64,000 nt of DNA from Bacteroides timonensis (GCF_000513195.1 NZ_CBVI010000008.1:62001-126000), one strand, 5' to 3'; positions 9,976 through 18,319 are shown, counted from the stretch's first letter. Numbers and translations are program-made. The notes: generated by a model not told the origin, from the sequence alone.

Positions 9976-11265
9976 ATGAAGAATAGAATGAGACTGAAAC
10001 AATTACTGTTATGTGGTATGATGTGGATGTGCTGTGTTCCGCTTGGGGCGCAGACATCCAAAGAAGAGATGTTTTCTACCATTGAAAAAACGGGTGGAGT
10101 CTATTGGGCTTATCCACTTGATTTTGCACCGCAAACCCGGGCTCCCAAAGGATATAAACCATTCTACGTGAGTCACTATGGACGGCATGGTTCCCGTTAT
10201 CTGATTGGCGACCGTGATTATAAATGGCTGGTTGACCTTTTTGAAGAAGCGCATCGTGAGGGTGCACTTTCCGACTTGGGAGAAGATGCCCGGCAGCGTT
10301 TGCTGAAAGTGTGGGAAGAAGCGGAAGGCCATGGAGGTGATCTGACTCCGTTAGGTGTTCGTCAGCATCGTGGAATTGCAGAAAGAATGTATGCCGCATT
10401 TCCCGAAGCCTTTAAGGGCAATCCTTCCATTTCTGCCCGTTCTACGGTTGTGCTGCGTTGTGCGATGAGTATGGTGGCTTTTGGTGATCGTTTGAAGGAA
10501 CTGAATCCCAATCTGCGCATTTCTTATGAAGCCAGTCATAAGTATATGGATTACTTGAATTACCATACGGACGAATCCAACCGCTTTACTTCTTCCACTG
10601 ACGGTCCGTGGGCTGAAGAATACAGAAAGTTTGAAGATGTCCACACCAATCCCGACCGGTTGATTGCTTCTTTATTTAAGGACAAGCGTTTCATACTGAA
10701 GAAAGTGAATCCGAAGGAAGTGATGTGGGGTATGTACTGGGTGGCGAGTGATATGCAGAATGTAGAGACGAAGGTTTCCTTCTATGATCTGTTCCAGCCC
10801 CAGGAGCTGTTTGATTTGTGGCAGTGCATCAACTATCGTTTCTATGTGGGCAATGCAAATCATGCAGACGGGAAAGGGATTGTTGTAGCCAATGCGAAAT
10901 CATTGTTGCAGAATATTCTGGATAGCGCCGATGAGGCTATTCAGAAGGGAGGCATAGCCGCTACCCTTCGCTTCGGGCATGATGGCAATGTGATTCCTTT
11001 GGTGGCATTGATGCAGATAGAGAATTGTAATGTTGCCGTAGATGATCCTTACGAGGTGTATAAAGTGTGGAGTGACTTTAAGGTAGTCCCTATGGCCGCT
11101 AATGTGCAGATTGCCTTCTTCCGGAATGAAAAAGGAAGTGCGGATGATATTCTGGTTAAGATACTGCATAATGAACATGAAGTACACATTCCGGTACAGA
11201 CCGACCAGTTTCCTTTCTATAAATGGAGCGATGTGGAGAGCTACTACCGGAACTTATTGAAATAA
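9976..11265 (+). CDS. Secreted histidine acid phosphatase (clade 2, phytase/Agp-like)
   Basis: A 429-aa exported phosphatase. After a signal peptide (about 1-25, ending PLGAQ) comes the catalytic motif HYGRHGSRY, with His71 as the nucleophile that forms the phosphohistidine. The acid-base HD motif GHDGNV lies near residue 335. Clade-2 enzymes hydrolyse phosphomonoesters of sugars or inositol phosphates; some Bacteroides relatives are MINPP-like phytases. The gene starts immediately after the susD stop, so it belongs to the SusCD operon and probably dephosphorylates what that system captures. The motif is HD rather than the HAE of MINPP-type enzymes, so I do not call it a phytase. Confidence 0.88.
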   Translation: MKNRMRLKQLLLCGMMWMCCVPLGAQTSKEEMFSTIEKTGGVYWAYPLDFAPQTRAPKGYKPFYVSHYGRHGSRYLIGDRDYKWLVDLFEEAHREGALSDLGEDARQRLLKVWEEAEGHGGDLTPLGVRQHRGIAERMYAAFPEAFKGNPSISARSTVVLRCAMSMVAFGDRLKELNPNLRISYEASHKYMDYLNYHTDESNRFTSSTDGPWAEEYRKFEDVHTNPDRLIASLFKDKRFILKKVNPKEVMWGMYWVASDMQNVETKVSFYDLFQPQELFDLWQCINYRFYVGNANHADGKGIVVANAKSLLQNILDSADEAIQKGGIAATLRFGHDGNVIPLVALMQIENCNVAVDDPYEVYKVWSDFKVVPMAANVQIAFFRNEKGSADDILVKILHNEHEVHIPVQTDQFPFYKWSDVESYYRNLLK

Positions 11266-11307
11266 AGCACAGTTTTAAAGTTAACAATATTGAGACTACT
11301 AATTGGG

Positions 11308-11341
11308 AAGTGTGCCGATGGGATATCGGTACACTTCTTTT
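11308..11341 (+). terminator. Terminator after the SusCD-phosphatase operon
   Basis: Arms 11308-11319 and 11325-11336 form a 12-bp stem with one G-U pair and a 5-base loop, followed by CTTTT. It closes the operon and separates it from the kinase cassette. Confidence 0.75.
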
Positions 11342-11463
11342 GCTAATATAATGTTAATGCTTTGCATGCGTTGGTACAATGATTGAAGAATACCGGAATA
11401 ACAAATAATCATAAGATTTTGAAACTCTGTACGGGTGATAATGTGATTTAGATAAATTCTTCT

Positions 11464-11471
11464 TAATTTTG
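11464..11471 (+). promoter_or_regulatory. -7 promoter box (TAATTTTG) of the kinase cassette
   Basis: Exact TAnnTTTG match 46 bases before the kinase ATG; no clear -33 element. It implies the three-gene cassette is transcribed independently of the operon upstream. Confidence 0.5.
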
Positions 11472-11517
11472 CAATACATTGTATACGTCGTGTATATGAT
11501 CAATAACTGTTCGTAAT

Positions 11518-12330
11518 ATGGAAAAGAATGAATTGAAAATTCTGAATTATATAGCTCAAGGTGGGCAGAAAACAGTTTCTTTGGCTGTTTCCATAAACAA
11601 TCCTTCGCTCAAGGTTGTAGTAAAGGATGCCAAAATTAATTCTACATCATCGCTTCAACGAATGATTAGGGAGGTAAACTTATTAAAACAGTTGGATTCC
11701 CCATATTTTCCGAAAAATTATGGTTCTAGTTTTGATGTATTTACTATGACAATGACTATCATAGAAGAGTATATAGAAGGCGATACTTTGAGACTTAAGA
11801 TGGATAATTATCAGGATTGGAACTCTATCAAATCATGGCTCAACAGTATGATTGATGGTCTGCAAATTGTGTGGAATATGAACATTGTTCATCGCGATTT
11901 GAAACCCGAGAACATTATTATTAAGACAGATGGTAGTCCATGTATTATAGATTTTGGCATCGCTAGATTTCTTGATTTGGAATCTATCACGAACACATTA
12001 AATTTGCGTGGCCCTAATACTCCTCTTTATGCTTCTCCTGAGCAACTTAAGAATGAAAAGCATATCATAGATATGCGTACCGATTTTTATGCATTGGGAA
12101 TCATTTTGTTAGAAATGTATCTGGGCGTCCACCCATTCACTCCATCAATTGTACCAAATTCAGGATTAACAATTTTAGATAACATACAGGCTGGACGTTA
12201 TGCTGTTTGTACTCCGAATAAGGTTGAGGATTCCAAAATAACAAAGTTGGCTACTCGGTTACTGCAATACCAGCCATATTTAAGGCCGCGCAATTTTGAA
12301 CAATTAAGAAATTTAATTAATACTCTGTAA
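11518..12330 (+). CDS. Hanks-type Ser/Thr protein kinase, first gene of a three-gene cassette
   Basis: A 270-aa protein that is essentially one soluble kinase domain. The Gly-rich loop (IAQGGQKTV, about 12-20), the ATP-anchoring Lys36 in VVVKDAK, the catalytic HRDLKPEN (His125, Asp127), the metal-binding DFG (Asp145) and an APE-like YASPEQ segment are all intact, so it should be active. There is no membrane segment or extra sensor domain. The ORF is AT-rich compared with metK and susC beside it. Only 3 bases separate it from the next gene, and the third gene overlaps the second, so the three are one transcriptional unit. The substrate is unknown; the partner proteins are obvious candidates. 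Confidence 0.9.
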   Translation: MEKNELKILNYIAQGGQKTVSLAVSINNPSLKVVVKDAKINSTSSLQRMIREVNLLKQLDSPYFPKNYGSSFDVFTMTMTIIEEYIEGDTLRLKMDNYQDWNSIKSWLNSMIDGLQIVWNMNIVHRDLKPENIIIKTDGSPCIIDFGIARFLDLESITNTLNLRGPNTPLYASPEQLKNEKHIIDMRTDFYALGIILLEMYLGVHPFTPSIVPNSGLTILDNIQAGRYAVCTPNKVEDSKITKLATRLLQYQPYLRPRNFEQLRNLINTL

Positions 12331-12333
12331 GTT

Positions 12334-13515
12334 ATGAAAGTATATCATCAATTAGGTTTCCGTGATAAATGGAATATAGATTGTTACGGAGAAGGTTTTG
12401 GCGATGGCCTGATATTTTCGCCAATTAATATGGAATCTAATAAGCTATTGGCTCTACCAACTGATATTAGAGCTAACTCATTTTTGGATCCACAAATGTA
12501 CTTGCTTAGTACTGAAAAATCATCGAATGTGACATATCCATTTTTCCCGGGTAATATTAAAGCAGGTTTTTCTACATCTGATTTAGATACTGCCAATGAA
12601 CAAATTGCAGAGTTGTGTATTGATTATCAGATGGAAGCAAACTTTAAATATATAGTAATACCAACTCGCTACTTTGAGGCGACTCCAACTAAGTATTTGG
12701 AACAGACCATGCAAAACTTTGTTATTCCATTTTTGGATTACAAGGAAAAGAAAAATATTAATGCCTCTTTCCTATTAACGGTAATTGTGAAGCAATGTGT
12801 GTTAGAAGATCAAACACTTAGGGATGAATTATTGAATTGGATGACTGGTATTGCAGGAATTACAGGTTTCTATTTGATTTTTGAGAATAATTTCGCTTCC
12901 AAGCAAATAAAGGATTTCGCGTACTTGAGTAATGCTTTATTTCTTATTGATATTCTAAAGAAGAATGAAATGGAAGTTCATATAGGTTATAATAATACTG
13001 AAGGATTATTGTTTAGTGCAGCAATGCCCGACTCTATTGCCATTGGATCTTATGAAAATCTGCGTATGTTTAAGATTTCCAGATTTGAGGTTTTAGAAGG
13101 TAAGGTAATGCGCTCCCCTAATGCTCGGCTTTATAGTTCAAGGCTATTGCAATGGATAGAATATAATTATATAGACTCTATGAAGATGCTTGTGGATGAC
13201 TATGATAAATATTTTGACGATACAAAATATAAGCCATTGATGTTCAATATCGGTGATTTTAAAAATAAAGAAAAGTTTAAATGGCATTTTAGCAAGTCGG
13301 AAATATACAAACACTATTTCGAGGTGTTTTCAAGTCAGGTTCATGATTTACCATCTTTGCAAGAGGAGCGAATAGAATTTCTTAAAGCAAATATAATGGC
13401 TGCAATTGAAAACTTCAAAATTATAAAAGCTAATGTGTTGCTTGATAGTGATAGTGATGATTCTCATTTGGCTATTTGGTATAACGTATTAAATGCATAT
13501 AAGAAGAGTTTGTGA
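12334..13515 (+). CDS. Unknown 393-aa protein of the kinase cassette
   Basis: I do not recognise the family with confidence. The protein is soluble, with no signal peptide or membrane segment. The N-terminus has GEGFGDGLIFSP, and the sequence alternates short hydrophobic strands with helices: KYIVIPTRYF, FLLTVIVKQC, GFYLIFEN, EVHIGYNNTEGLLFSAAMP, SIAIGSY. This pattern would suit a TIM-barrel enzyme, perhaps tRNA-guanine-transglycosylase-like, but that is an inference from strand spacing only. The C-terminal third is helical and acidic (DSDSDDSHL). It sits between a kinase and a nuclease-like protein in an AT-rich unit, which suggests it is the central effector or sensor of that unit. Confidence 0.75.
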   Translation: MKVYHQLGFRDKWNIDCYGEGFGDGLIFSPINMESNKLLALPTDIRANSFLDPQMYLLSTEKSSNVTYPFFPGNIKAGFSTSDLDTANEQIAELCIDYQMEANFKYIVIPTRYFEATPTKYLEQTMQNFVIPFLDYKEKKNINASFLLTVIVKQCVLEDQTLRDELLNWMTGIAGITGFYLIFENNFASKQIKDFAYLSNALFLIDILKKNEMEVHIGYNNTEGLLFSAAMPDSIAIGSYENLRMFKISRFEVLEGKVMRSPNARLYSSRLLQWIEYNYIDSMKMLVDDYDKYFDDTKYKPLMFNIGDFKNKEKFKWHFSKSEIYKHYFEVFSSQVHDLPSLQEERIEFLKANIMAAIENFKIIKANVLLDSDSDDSHLAIWYNVLNAYKKSL

Positions 13516-13967
13516 TGTGTTATTGTTCAGAAAATGTAATGTCCAAGGATTTTGAAAAGTATTTAAGGACAAAAATAGGCAGAGCATATTATAAGGAATG
13601 GCAAGGGCTTTTTGGCATTCCTGACTACGTGTGCTATGCCAAAAATGGAAATGAAATACTTGTCGTATCGTATGAACTGAAGTTAACAAACTGGAGAGGT
13701 GCAATGGTGCAGGCTTTTCGTTACCGTAGTTTTTCTGATTATTCATACGTAGTTCTGCCCCAAGAAACCATTAGCCGGGTAATACCGCATCTTGATCAGT
13801 TCAAGCAATATGGAATAGGACTAATTTCTTTTACAGGGAATAATCTTGAAGTATTGTTACGGCCTCAGCAAAACGTACCTTACTCACCGCATTTACGAGA
13901 AAAAGCTTTAATGAGAATAAAGAAATCCCGCAAGAAGGTAGAGGGGAGTTTATTCTCTATACTATAA
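13515..13967 (+). CDS. PD-(D/E)XK nuclease-like protein of the kinase cassette
   Basis: About 150 aa from the ATG at 13515, which shares its A with the preceding TGA (TGATG), so translation is coupled; a later ATG at 13539 is possible. The core reads PDYVCY, then a strand with SYELKLTNW, then MVQAFRYRSFSDYSYVVLP. That is Asp, Glu-x-Lys and a following Gln in a helix, the usual order of catalytic residues in the restriction-endonuclease-like fold. The C-terminus is basic (REKALMRIKKSRKK), consistent with nucleic-acid binding. It could be an active nuclease or a structural relative. No metal site can be proven from the sequence alone. Confidence 0.7.
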   Translation: MCYCSENVMSKDFEKYLRTKIGRAYYKEWQGLFGIPDYVCYAKNGNEILVVSYELKLTNWRGAMVQAFRYRSFSDYSYVVLPQETISRVIPHLDQFKQYGIGLISFTGNNLEVLLRPQQNVPYSPHLREKALMRIKKSRKKVEGSLFSIL

Positions 13968-14043
13968 TAGAGGATACGGGTGGGGTAATTATAAATCTGT
14001 GTTAATCTCTGCAATCTCTGTCCCAAATATAGGATTTCTTTCC

Positions 14044-14051
14044 TATCTTTG
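14044..14051 (+). promoter_or_regulatory. -7 promoter box (TATCTTTG) of metK
   Basis: Exact TAnnTTTG match. Transcription from here would begin within a few bases of the SAM-II aptamer, as expected for a riboswitch-controlled leader of roughly 160 bases. Confidence 0.65.
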
Positions 14052-14064
14052 CACCCGAAAATGA

Positions 14065-14115
14065 AATGTGGAAAGATTTGAGTAGCTTGCAACCACAGAA
14101 AAAAATGCTAAAACA
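14065..14115 (+). ncRNA. SAM-II riboswitch aptamer upstream of metK
   Basis: The leader folds as the compact SAM-II pseudoknot. P1 pairs TGTGG (14067-14071) with CCACA (14093-14097). The loop holds the conserved GATTTGA and TTGCAA segments, and TAGC in the loop (14083-14086) pairs with GCTA (14107-14110) in the conserved GCTAAAA tail. SAM-II RNAs sense S-adenosylmethionine and are known from alphaproteobacteria and Bacteroides upstream of methionine/SAM genes. Here it would let SAM repress its own synthase. Confidence 0.78.
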
Positions 14116-14128
14116 CATCCTTTTCTGA

Positions 14129-14145
14129 CGATGCTCCGAGCATCG
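14129..14145 (+). promoter_or_regulatory. Short perfect hairpin in the metK leader
   Basis: CGATGCTC and GAGCATCG form an 8-bp inverted repeat round a single C; a real fold would have a 3-base loop. It lies 13 bases past the SAM-II aptamer and is not followed by a U run, so it may be part of the expression platform rather than a terminator. Confidence 0.5.
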
Positions 14146-14217
14146 GGATATGCATGTCTACTCACCACCAGATTCCCGCTTTTCATTCTTTAATTATTCA
14201 TTCTTTAATTTAGAAGT

Positions 14218-15510
14218 ATGGGATATTTATTCACATCCGAATCGGTGTCAGAAGGACACCCCGACAAAGTGGCCGATCAAATATCGGACGCTGTGCTTGA
14301 CAAACTGTTGGCTTACGACCCCAGTTCGAAAGTAGCTTGCGAAACTCTGGTAACTACCGGACAGGTGGTACTGGCTGGAGAAGTGAAAACCAAAGCGTAC
14401 GTTGACTTGCAACTCATTGCGCGCGAAGTAATTCAGAAAATCGGCTATACCAAGGGCGAGTACATGTTCGAAAGTAACTCGTGCGGCGTATTGTCCGCCA
14501 TTCATGAGCAAAGCCCCGACATTAACCGTGGTGTAGAACGTCAGGACCCTATGGAGCAGGGTGCAGGCGACCAAGGCATGATGTTCGGCTATGCTACTAA
14601 CGAAACAGAAAACTACATGCCTCTTTCGCTCGACCTGGCACATCGCATCTTGCAAGTGCTGGCCGACATCCGCCGCGAAGGCAAGGAGATGACTTATCTC
14701 CGTCCCGACTCCAAGAGCCAGGTAACCATTGAATACGATGATAACGGCACGCCCGTCCGCATCGATACGATTGTAGTTTCTACCCAGCACGATGACTTCA
14801 TCCAGCCGGCTGACGACAGCGAAGCTGCCCAACTGAAAGCGGACGAAGAGATGCTTGCCACCATCCGCCGAGATGTAATCAACATCCTGATGCCGCGTGT
14901 GATAGCTTCTATTCATGCAGAGAAAGTACTTGCATTGTTCAACGACCACATCACCTATCACGTCAATCCTACCGGGAAGTTCGTTATCGGTGGCCCTCAC
15001 GGGGATACAGGTCTGACGGGGCGCAAGATTATTGTGGATACTTACGGAGGCAAGGGTGCTCACGGTGGTGGTGCTTTCTCCGGTAAAGACCCCTCGAAGG
15101 TGGACCGTAGTGCCGCTTATGCAGCCCGTCACATTGCCAAGAATCTGGTGGCTGCCGGTGTGGCCGATGAAATGCTGGTGCAGGTGTCTTACGCCATCGG
15201 CGTTGCACGCCCCATCAATATTTATGTCAACACTTATGGTCGCGGCCATGTAAACATGAGCGACGGTGAGATTGCGAAGAAGATTGATGAACTTTTCGAC
15301 CTTCGTCCGAAGGCTATCGAGGACCGCCTGAAACTTCGTAACCCGATTTATCAGGAGACTGCCGCTTACGGCCATCTGGGGCGTGAACCGCAGGTTGTTA
15401 CCAAGCACTTCAAATCCCGCTATGAAGGCGACAAGGATGTAGAGGTAGAGCTCTTCACTTGGGAGAAACTGGATTATGTGGATAAGGTGAAGGCTGCATT
15501 CGGTTTGTAA
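14218..15510 (+). CDS. metK: S-adenosylmethionine synthase MetK
   Basis: Makes SAM from methionine and ATP. The 430-aa length suits the Bacteroidota form, which is longer than the E. coli enzyme. Signatures present: [18 protein letters not shown] near the N-terminus (ATP-binding His/Asp), the [12 protein letters not shown] hexapeptide region (about 118-129), [21 protein letters not shown] (about 260-280) and the [17 protein letters not shown] phosphate loop. It is monocistronic, with its own promoter, SAM-II riboswitch and downstream terminator. It ends the region that holds the AT-rich kinase cassette and marks a return to housekeeping sequence. Confidence 0.98.
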   Translation: MGYLFTSESVSEGHPDKVADQISDAVLDKLLAYDPSSKVACETLVTTGQVVLAGEVKTKAYVDLQLIAREVIQKIGYTKGEYMFESNSCGVLSAIHEQSPDINRGVERQDPMEQGAGDQGMMFGYATNETENYMPLSLDLAHRILQVLADIRREGKEMTYLRPDSKSQVTIEYDDNGTPVRIDTIVVSTQHDDFIQPADDSEAAQLKADEEMLATIRRDVINILMPRVIASIHAEKVLALFNDHITYHVNPTGKFVIGGPHGDTGLTGRKIIVDTYGGKGAHGGGAFSGKDPSKVDRSAAYAARHIAKNLVAAGVADEMLVQVSYAIGVARPINIYVNTYGRGHVNMSDGEIAKKIDELFDLRPKAIEDRLKLRNPIYQETAAYGHLGREPQVVTKHFKSRYEGDKDVEVELFTWEKLDYVDKVKAAFGL

Positions 15511-15554
15511 TCCTCAGTTAGTAATCAGCGTAGCTTTACAAGCTATTTATATAG

Positions 15555-15612
15555 AAGGCTGCCCTTTTGTACAGAATTTTCGGTGCGGAAGTGGCAGCCT
15601 TTGTTTTATTTC
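15555..15612 (+). terminator. Terminator of metK
   Basis: AAGGCTGCC (15555-15563) pairs perfectly with GGCAGCCTT (15593-15601), followed by TGTTTTATTT. The loop is long (29 bases) but the stem and U-rich tail are good. Confidence 0.65.
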
Positions 15613-15650
15613 CTTATATTTGCGCATTGAACACAAATGTCTTGTATCTT

Positions 15651-16538
15651 ATGAAAAAGCCACTTAAAATTATTGGAATCAGTGTAGCTTCGTTGTTGGT
15701 GCTACTGTTATTATCTTTTCTTTTCATTAGGTTTTTCTTCCGCGAAGAGGTTGTTTCTTATTTACAGAAAGAGCAAAAGGAGCTTTATGTCGAATTGCTT
15801 CAAAAGAGTAGATATGCCGCAGATACATTGCGTTTGCGTCCGGTTTATTGCATGGATGATGCTCGTTTGGCAGAAGTTGAATCCCATTTCCGGTTAGATA
15901 CACTTTTTGAGGGTACGGAAGATACCTATCAGAAAGCGCTTAAAATCCAACGCTTTGTTTCCGATCATTTGCCTCACGGTAACTTGCCGCGTATGCCGGA
16001 ACGAAGGAATGCTATTGATTTATGGGCTTTTGCCGATACAAGCAGTTATCATTTGAACTGCCGGCTACATTCCATTTTGATGCGGGATATGCTGATGTCG
16101 GCCGGTATTAAAGCCCGGTATATCACTTGCCTGCCCGAGGATGTGGAGGATCAGGATTGTCATGTGGTCAATGAGGTGTTTGTGCCTGAACTGGGGAAAT
16201 GGGCGATGATAGACTCGGATCAGGATAAAGTGGTGACGGATATGGAAGGCGTTCCTCTGTCGCTTCGCGAATTGAGGGATAAACTGATTGCCGGTGAACC
16301 TTATCTGATTAATGGAGAGAAGAATGAAGGACAATACTACGACCAGTATATGGCTAAGAACAGTTATTGGTATAGTAGGCATGAGGTGAGCTGTATAGAT
16401 GATGAAACGGGTGATCTCTTGCCGGGTGATCGGAGAGTTGTCCTTATCCCTGTAGGGTATAGTGTGCAGAGTGGTAATACACAGTGGTTGTTTGAAAATA
16501 GTATTTGTACTACGGACCCGGAGAAATTCTGGGAATAG
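15651..16538 (+). CDS. Membrane-anchored transglutaminase-like protein
   Basis: A 295-aa protein from the ATG at 15651; an upstream in-frame extension to 15567 overlaps the metK terminator and is unlikely. An N-terminal hydrophobic anchor (IGISVASLLVLLLLSFLF, about 8-26) is followed by a transglutaminase-like domain. The papain-type triad can be placed: Cys in LNCRLHSILMRDML (about residue 136), His in DCHVVNEVF (about 170) and Asp in MIDSD (about 187). Such proteins in Bacteroidota are exported cysteine peptidases or amidases of unknown substrate. It is monocistronic. A TATATTTG box at 15615-15622 could be its -7 element. Confidence 0.8.
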   Translation: MKKPLKIIGISVASLLVLLLLSFLFIRFFFREEVVSYLQKEQKELYVELLQKSRYAADTLRLRPVYCMDDARLAEVESHFRLDTLFEGTEDTYQKALKIQRFVSDHLPHGNLPRMPERRNAIDLWAFADTSSYHLNCRLHSILMRDMLMSAGIKARYITCLPEDVEDQDCHVVNEVFVPELGKWAMIDSDQDKVVTDMEGVPLSLRELRDKLIAGEPYLINGEKNEGQYYDQYMAKNSYWYSRHEVSCIDDETGDLLPGDRRVVLIPVGYSVQSGNTQWLFENSICTTDPEKFWE

Positions 16539-16817
16539 TCAGCTTCTGCTTCACTAACAAATGATTTCATAGTTTATTGGCAAATGATTTCATTTGTTGC
16601 CGGCAAACGAATCTTTTCCTTTAGTTGTCTTTAAGGAGGCAAAATGCTTGTGGGGTGAAATGATAAATTGATTTTTATTTATTGATATCTTAATCAAATT
16701 GATGCTATTTCTTTGTTCTGTGTGATTATGTCCATTTGTCAATCTTGCATTATAGGATATCCTGTGAATAAATAAGGAATGTAAATTCGCTATTTCTGCA
16801 TATTCTTGCATGTTTCA

Positions 16818-16927
16818 AGGCTTCTTATGCAGAAAAGGGTTACTACTTACGGGTGAAAGGGTTACTACTTATAGGTGATATCATTACTACTTACGGTCAA
16901 AAGGGTTACTACTTACTAGTAATACAC
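16818..16927. repeat. Tandem array with exact 22-bp period
   Basis: TTACTACTTA recurs at 16840, 16862, 16884 and 16906, spaced 22 bp each time; units end in variants of GTGAAAGGG. A degenerate unit at 16818-16839 keeps CTTCTTA and AAAAGGG. A 22-bp spacing puts equivalent bases near the same face of the helix, as in arrays of protein-binding sites. Confidence 0.75.
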
Positions 16928-17372
16928 TTATTTGTATTGGTTATTTCTCTTATATTTGTGTTTTTAGGGTGGTGTTTTACTCTAAAAGAAGTGTAAGTAT
17001 TTCGATATATTATTAATAATCTGTGGCTTGCTGAATTTCGTTTGTTTCTTTTCTCCTTCATGGTCAGTTGTTCGGGAATAATGCATTCTCAGGCAATTGG
17101 AAATACAAAGTGTCAAAATGATAGTGTGATACTAATAATGTTTCAACTGCTTACTTTCTAACTGGCTTTTTCCATGATTTGTTATATTGCGTATTAATCA
17201 TACTTCATTGTCCAAAAGAAATTGTTATGGACGTAATGAATACTACTGCCGACGCAATAAAAACACGGAAAAATAGAATTAAGAATAAAATGGATAAGGG
17301 ACTTTTTGAGAAAGTATTTATGTCTGATAATGTGTGATTTATATATTGTCTGTTACATACTTGGATTTCTCT

Positions 17373-17456
17373 GTTACCATTGTTACCATATAATATTTTG
17401 TTTTTAGATGAAAGTTGTGTATATTCGAGGCATCAAATAATTAAATCTTATACTAC
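17373..17456 (+). promoter_or_regulatory. Leader of Rhs locus 1 (duplicated at 29584)
   Basis: Starts with a GTTACCAT direct repeat (17373-17380, 17382-17389), then AATATTTTG and TGAAAGTTGTG, and runs to the ATG at 17457. The same string precedes the second Rhs locus with few changes, so it probably carries the shared promoter and 5' leader. ATATTTTG resembles the -7 box but lacks its initial TA. Confidence 0.55.
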
Positions 17457-17845
17457 ATGAAAACAACATTTTTACTTTCGCTCTTATTCGCTTTGTTCTC
17501 TCTAAATATTTATGCAGAACAAATGGTATCTATCAAACAGATTAATTTAAAAAAATCTCTTAAGGGAAAGGGAGCGCAACAGCCCGGAACACGTTCTTTA
17601 GAACCATTGAATGTCTTTGCCTATTTTAATCCTGATAATACTGCTTTGACTATTAATTTAGATTGCGTATATACTGAAGTAACGGTTTCTGTAAAAGTAT
17701 TTCGACAGGTGAAACTATTCAGTCTGAATTGTACTTTACTCCGACCAATATATTTGTGAATATGTCCGAAGTGGAGAATGGGAAATACTTATTAGAAATT
17801 TCTTTCGGAGAAACCTTGTTATCAGGAGAATTCAGTATCGAATAA
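17457..17845 (+). pseudogene. Frameshifted small exported protein (DUF3244-like)
   Basis: The first part encodes a signal peptide (MKTTFLLSLLFALFSLNIYA) and a beta-rich segment up to VSVK. There the frame shifts at an A-run (17693-17696). If that run had five As instead of four, reading would continue as SISTGETIQSELYF and end as GKYLLEISFGETLLSGEFSIE at 17845. The combined product of about 129 aa has the layout of DUF3244 proteins, small exported beta-sandwich proteins of Bacteroides of unknown role. Without the correction the ORF stops at 17759. A real mutation and a sequencing error in a homopolymer are both possible. It is the first gene of Rhs locus 1; the second locus has lost it. Confidence 0.65.
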
Positions 17846-17857
17846 ACATTACGCATT

Positions 17858-18319
17858 ATGAAAAAGGATAAACGGATATCTAAACGGGTAGCGCTTATAT
17901 TTCTGCTATCTGTAGTTTTATCTATGTGGGCAGGTCTGGATATTTGTGCGCAGCGTATCAAATATACCTACGACAATGCCGGAAACCGGTTGACACGTCA
18001 GAAGGAAATTGTAGTTCAGACAAGGGGTGCTTTGAGTGATGAAGAAGAACCATCGGTATACGAAGAAGAACTTTCGGAAACGAAAGCTACTATTTATCCC
18101 AACCCGACAAAGGGAGTACTCAAAGTTGATATCTCAGGAGTTGAAAAGTTTGAGAACGCGCGAATCTCTCTCTATGATCTTACCGGAAAGCTATTGCAGC
18201 AGTGGGGGGACATATCCCAATCCAATGAAATTGATTTATCCGAACGGACTCCGGGAATGTATATCATGCAGATAGTCTATAATGGTAATGCCAGTAGTTG
18301 GAAGATAATTAAAGAATAA
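17858..18319 (+). CDS. Small exported protein with one YD motif and a T9SS-type C-terminal domain
   Basis: A 153-aa protein: signal peptide/anchor (about 1-31), then a single YD-like motif (KYTYDNAGNRLTRQ), an acidic linker (DEEEPSVYEEE), and a C-terminal domain. The C-terminal domain has the pattern of type IX secretion sorting tails: TIYPNPTKGVLKVDI, ISLYDLTGKLL, LSERTPGMYIMQI and a final basic SWKIIKE. Such tails are normally the end of large cargo proteins, so finding one on a mini-protein is odd. The giant Rhs protein encoded 27 bases downstream has no such tail. A close paralogue precedes the second Rhs gene (29664-30146). I infer a partner role in export, anchoring or folding of the Rhs protein. 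Confidence 0.8.
   Translation: MKKDKRISKRVALIFLLSVVLSMWAGLDICAQRIKYTYDNAGNRLTRQKEIVVQTRGALSDEEEPSVYEEELSETKATIYPNPTKGVLKVDISGVEKFENARISLYDLTGKLLQQWGDISQSNEIDLSERTPGMYIMQIVYNGNASSWKIIKE

Larger units (their letters stand above)
16539..17456. other. 917-bp intergenic region before the Rhs loci
   Basis: No convincing gene is seen. It contains, in order: a 13-bp direct repeat (CAAATGATTTCAT at 16558-16570 and 16581-16593), the second copy of which forms a weak hairpin with flanking GGCAA/TTGCC; a 22-bp tandem array (16818-16927); AT-rich sequence with a 36-codon ORF at 17227-17337 that I do not trust; and the leader shared with the second Rhs locus (from 17373). Confidence 0.6.

Noticed and set aside
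14248..15408. Long open frame antisense to metK
   Set aside because: Antisense shadow of a highly conserved gene.
15567..15650. N-terminal extension of the transglutaminase-like protein
   Set aside because: It would start inside the metK terminator; the ATG at 15651 gives a normal membrane anchor.
16818..16927. Possible CRISPR-like array
   Set aside because: The units are contiguous 22-bp degenerate repeats without unique spacers, and no cas genes are present.
17227..17337. 36-codon ORF in the intergenic region
   Set aside because: Too short, no recognisable features and no promoter; it may be chance.
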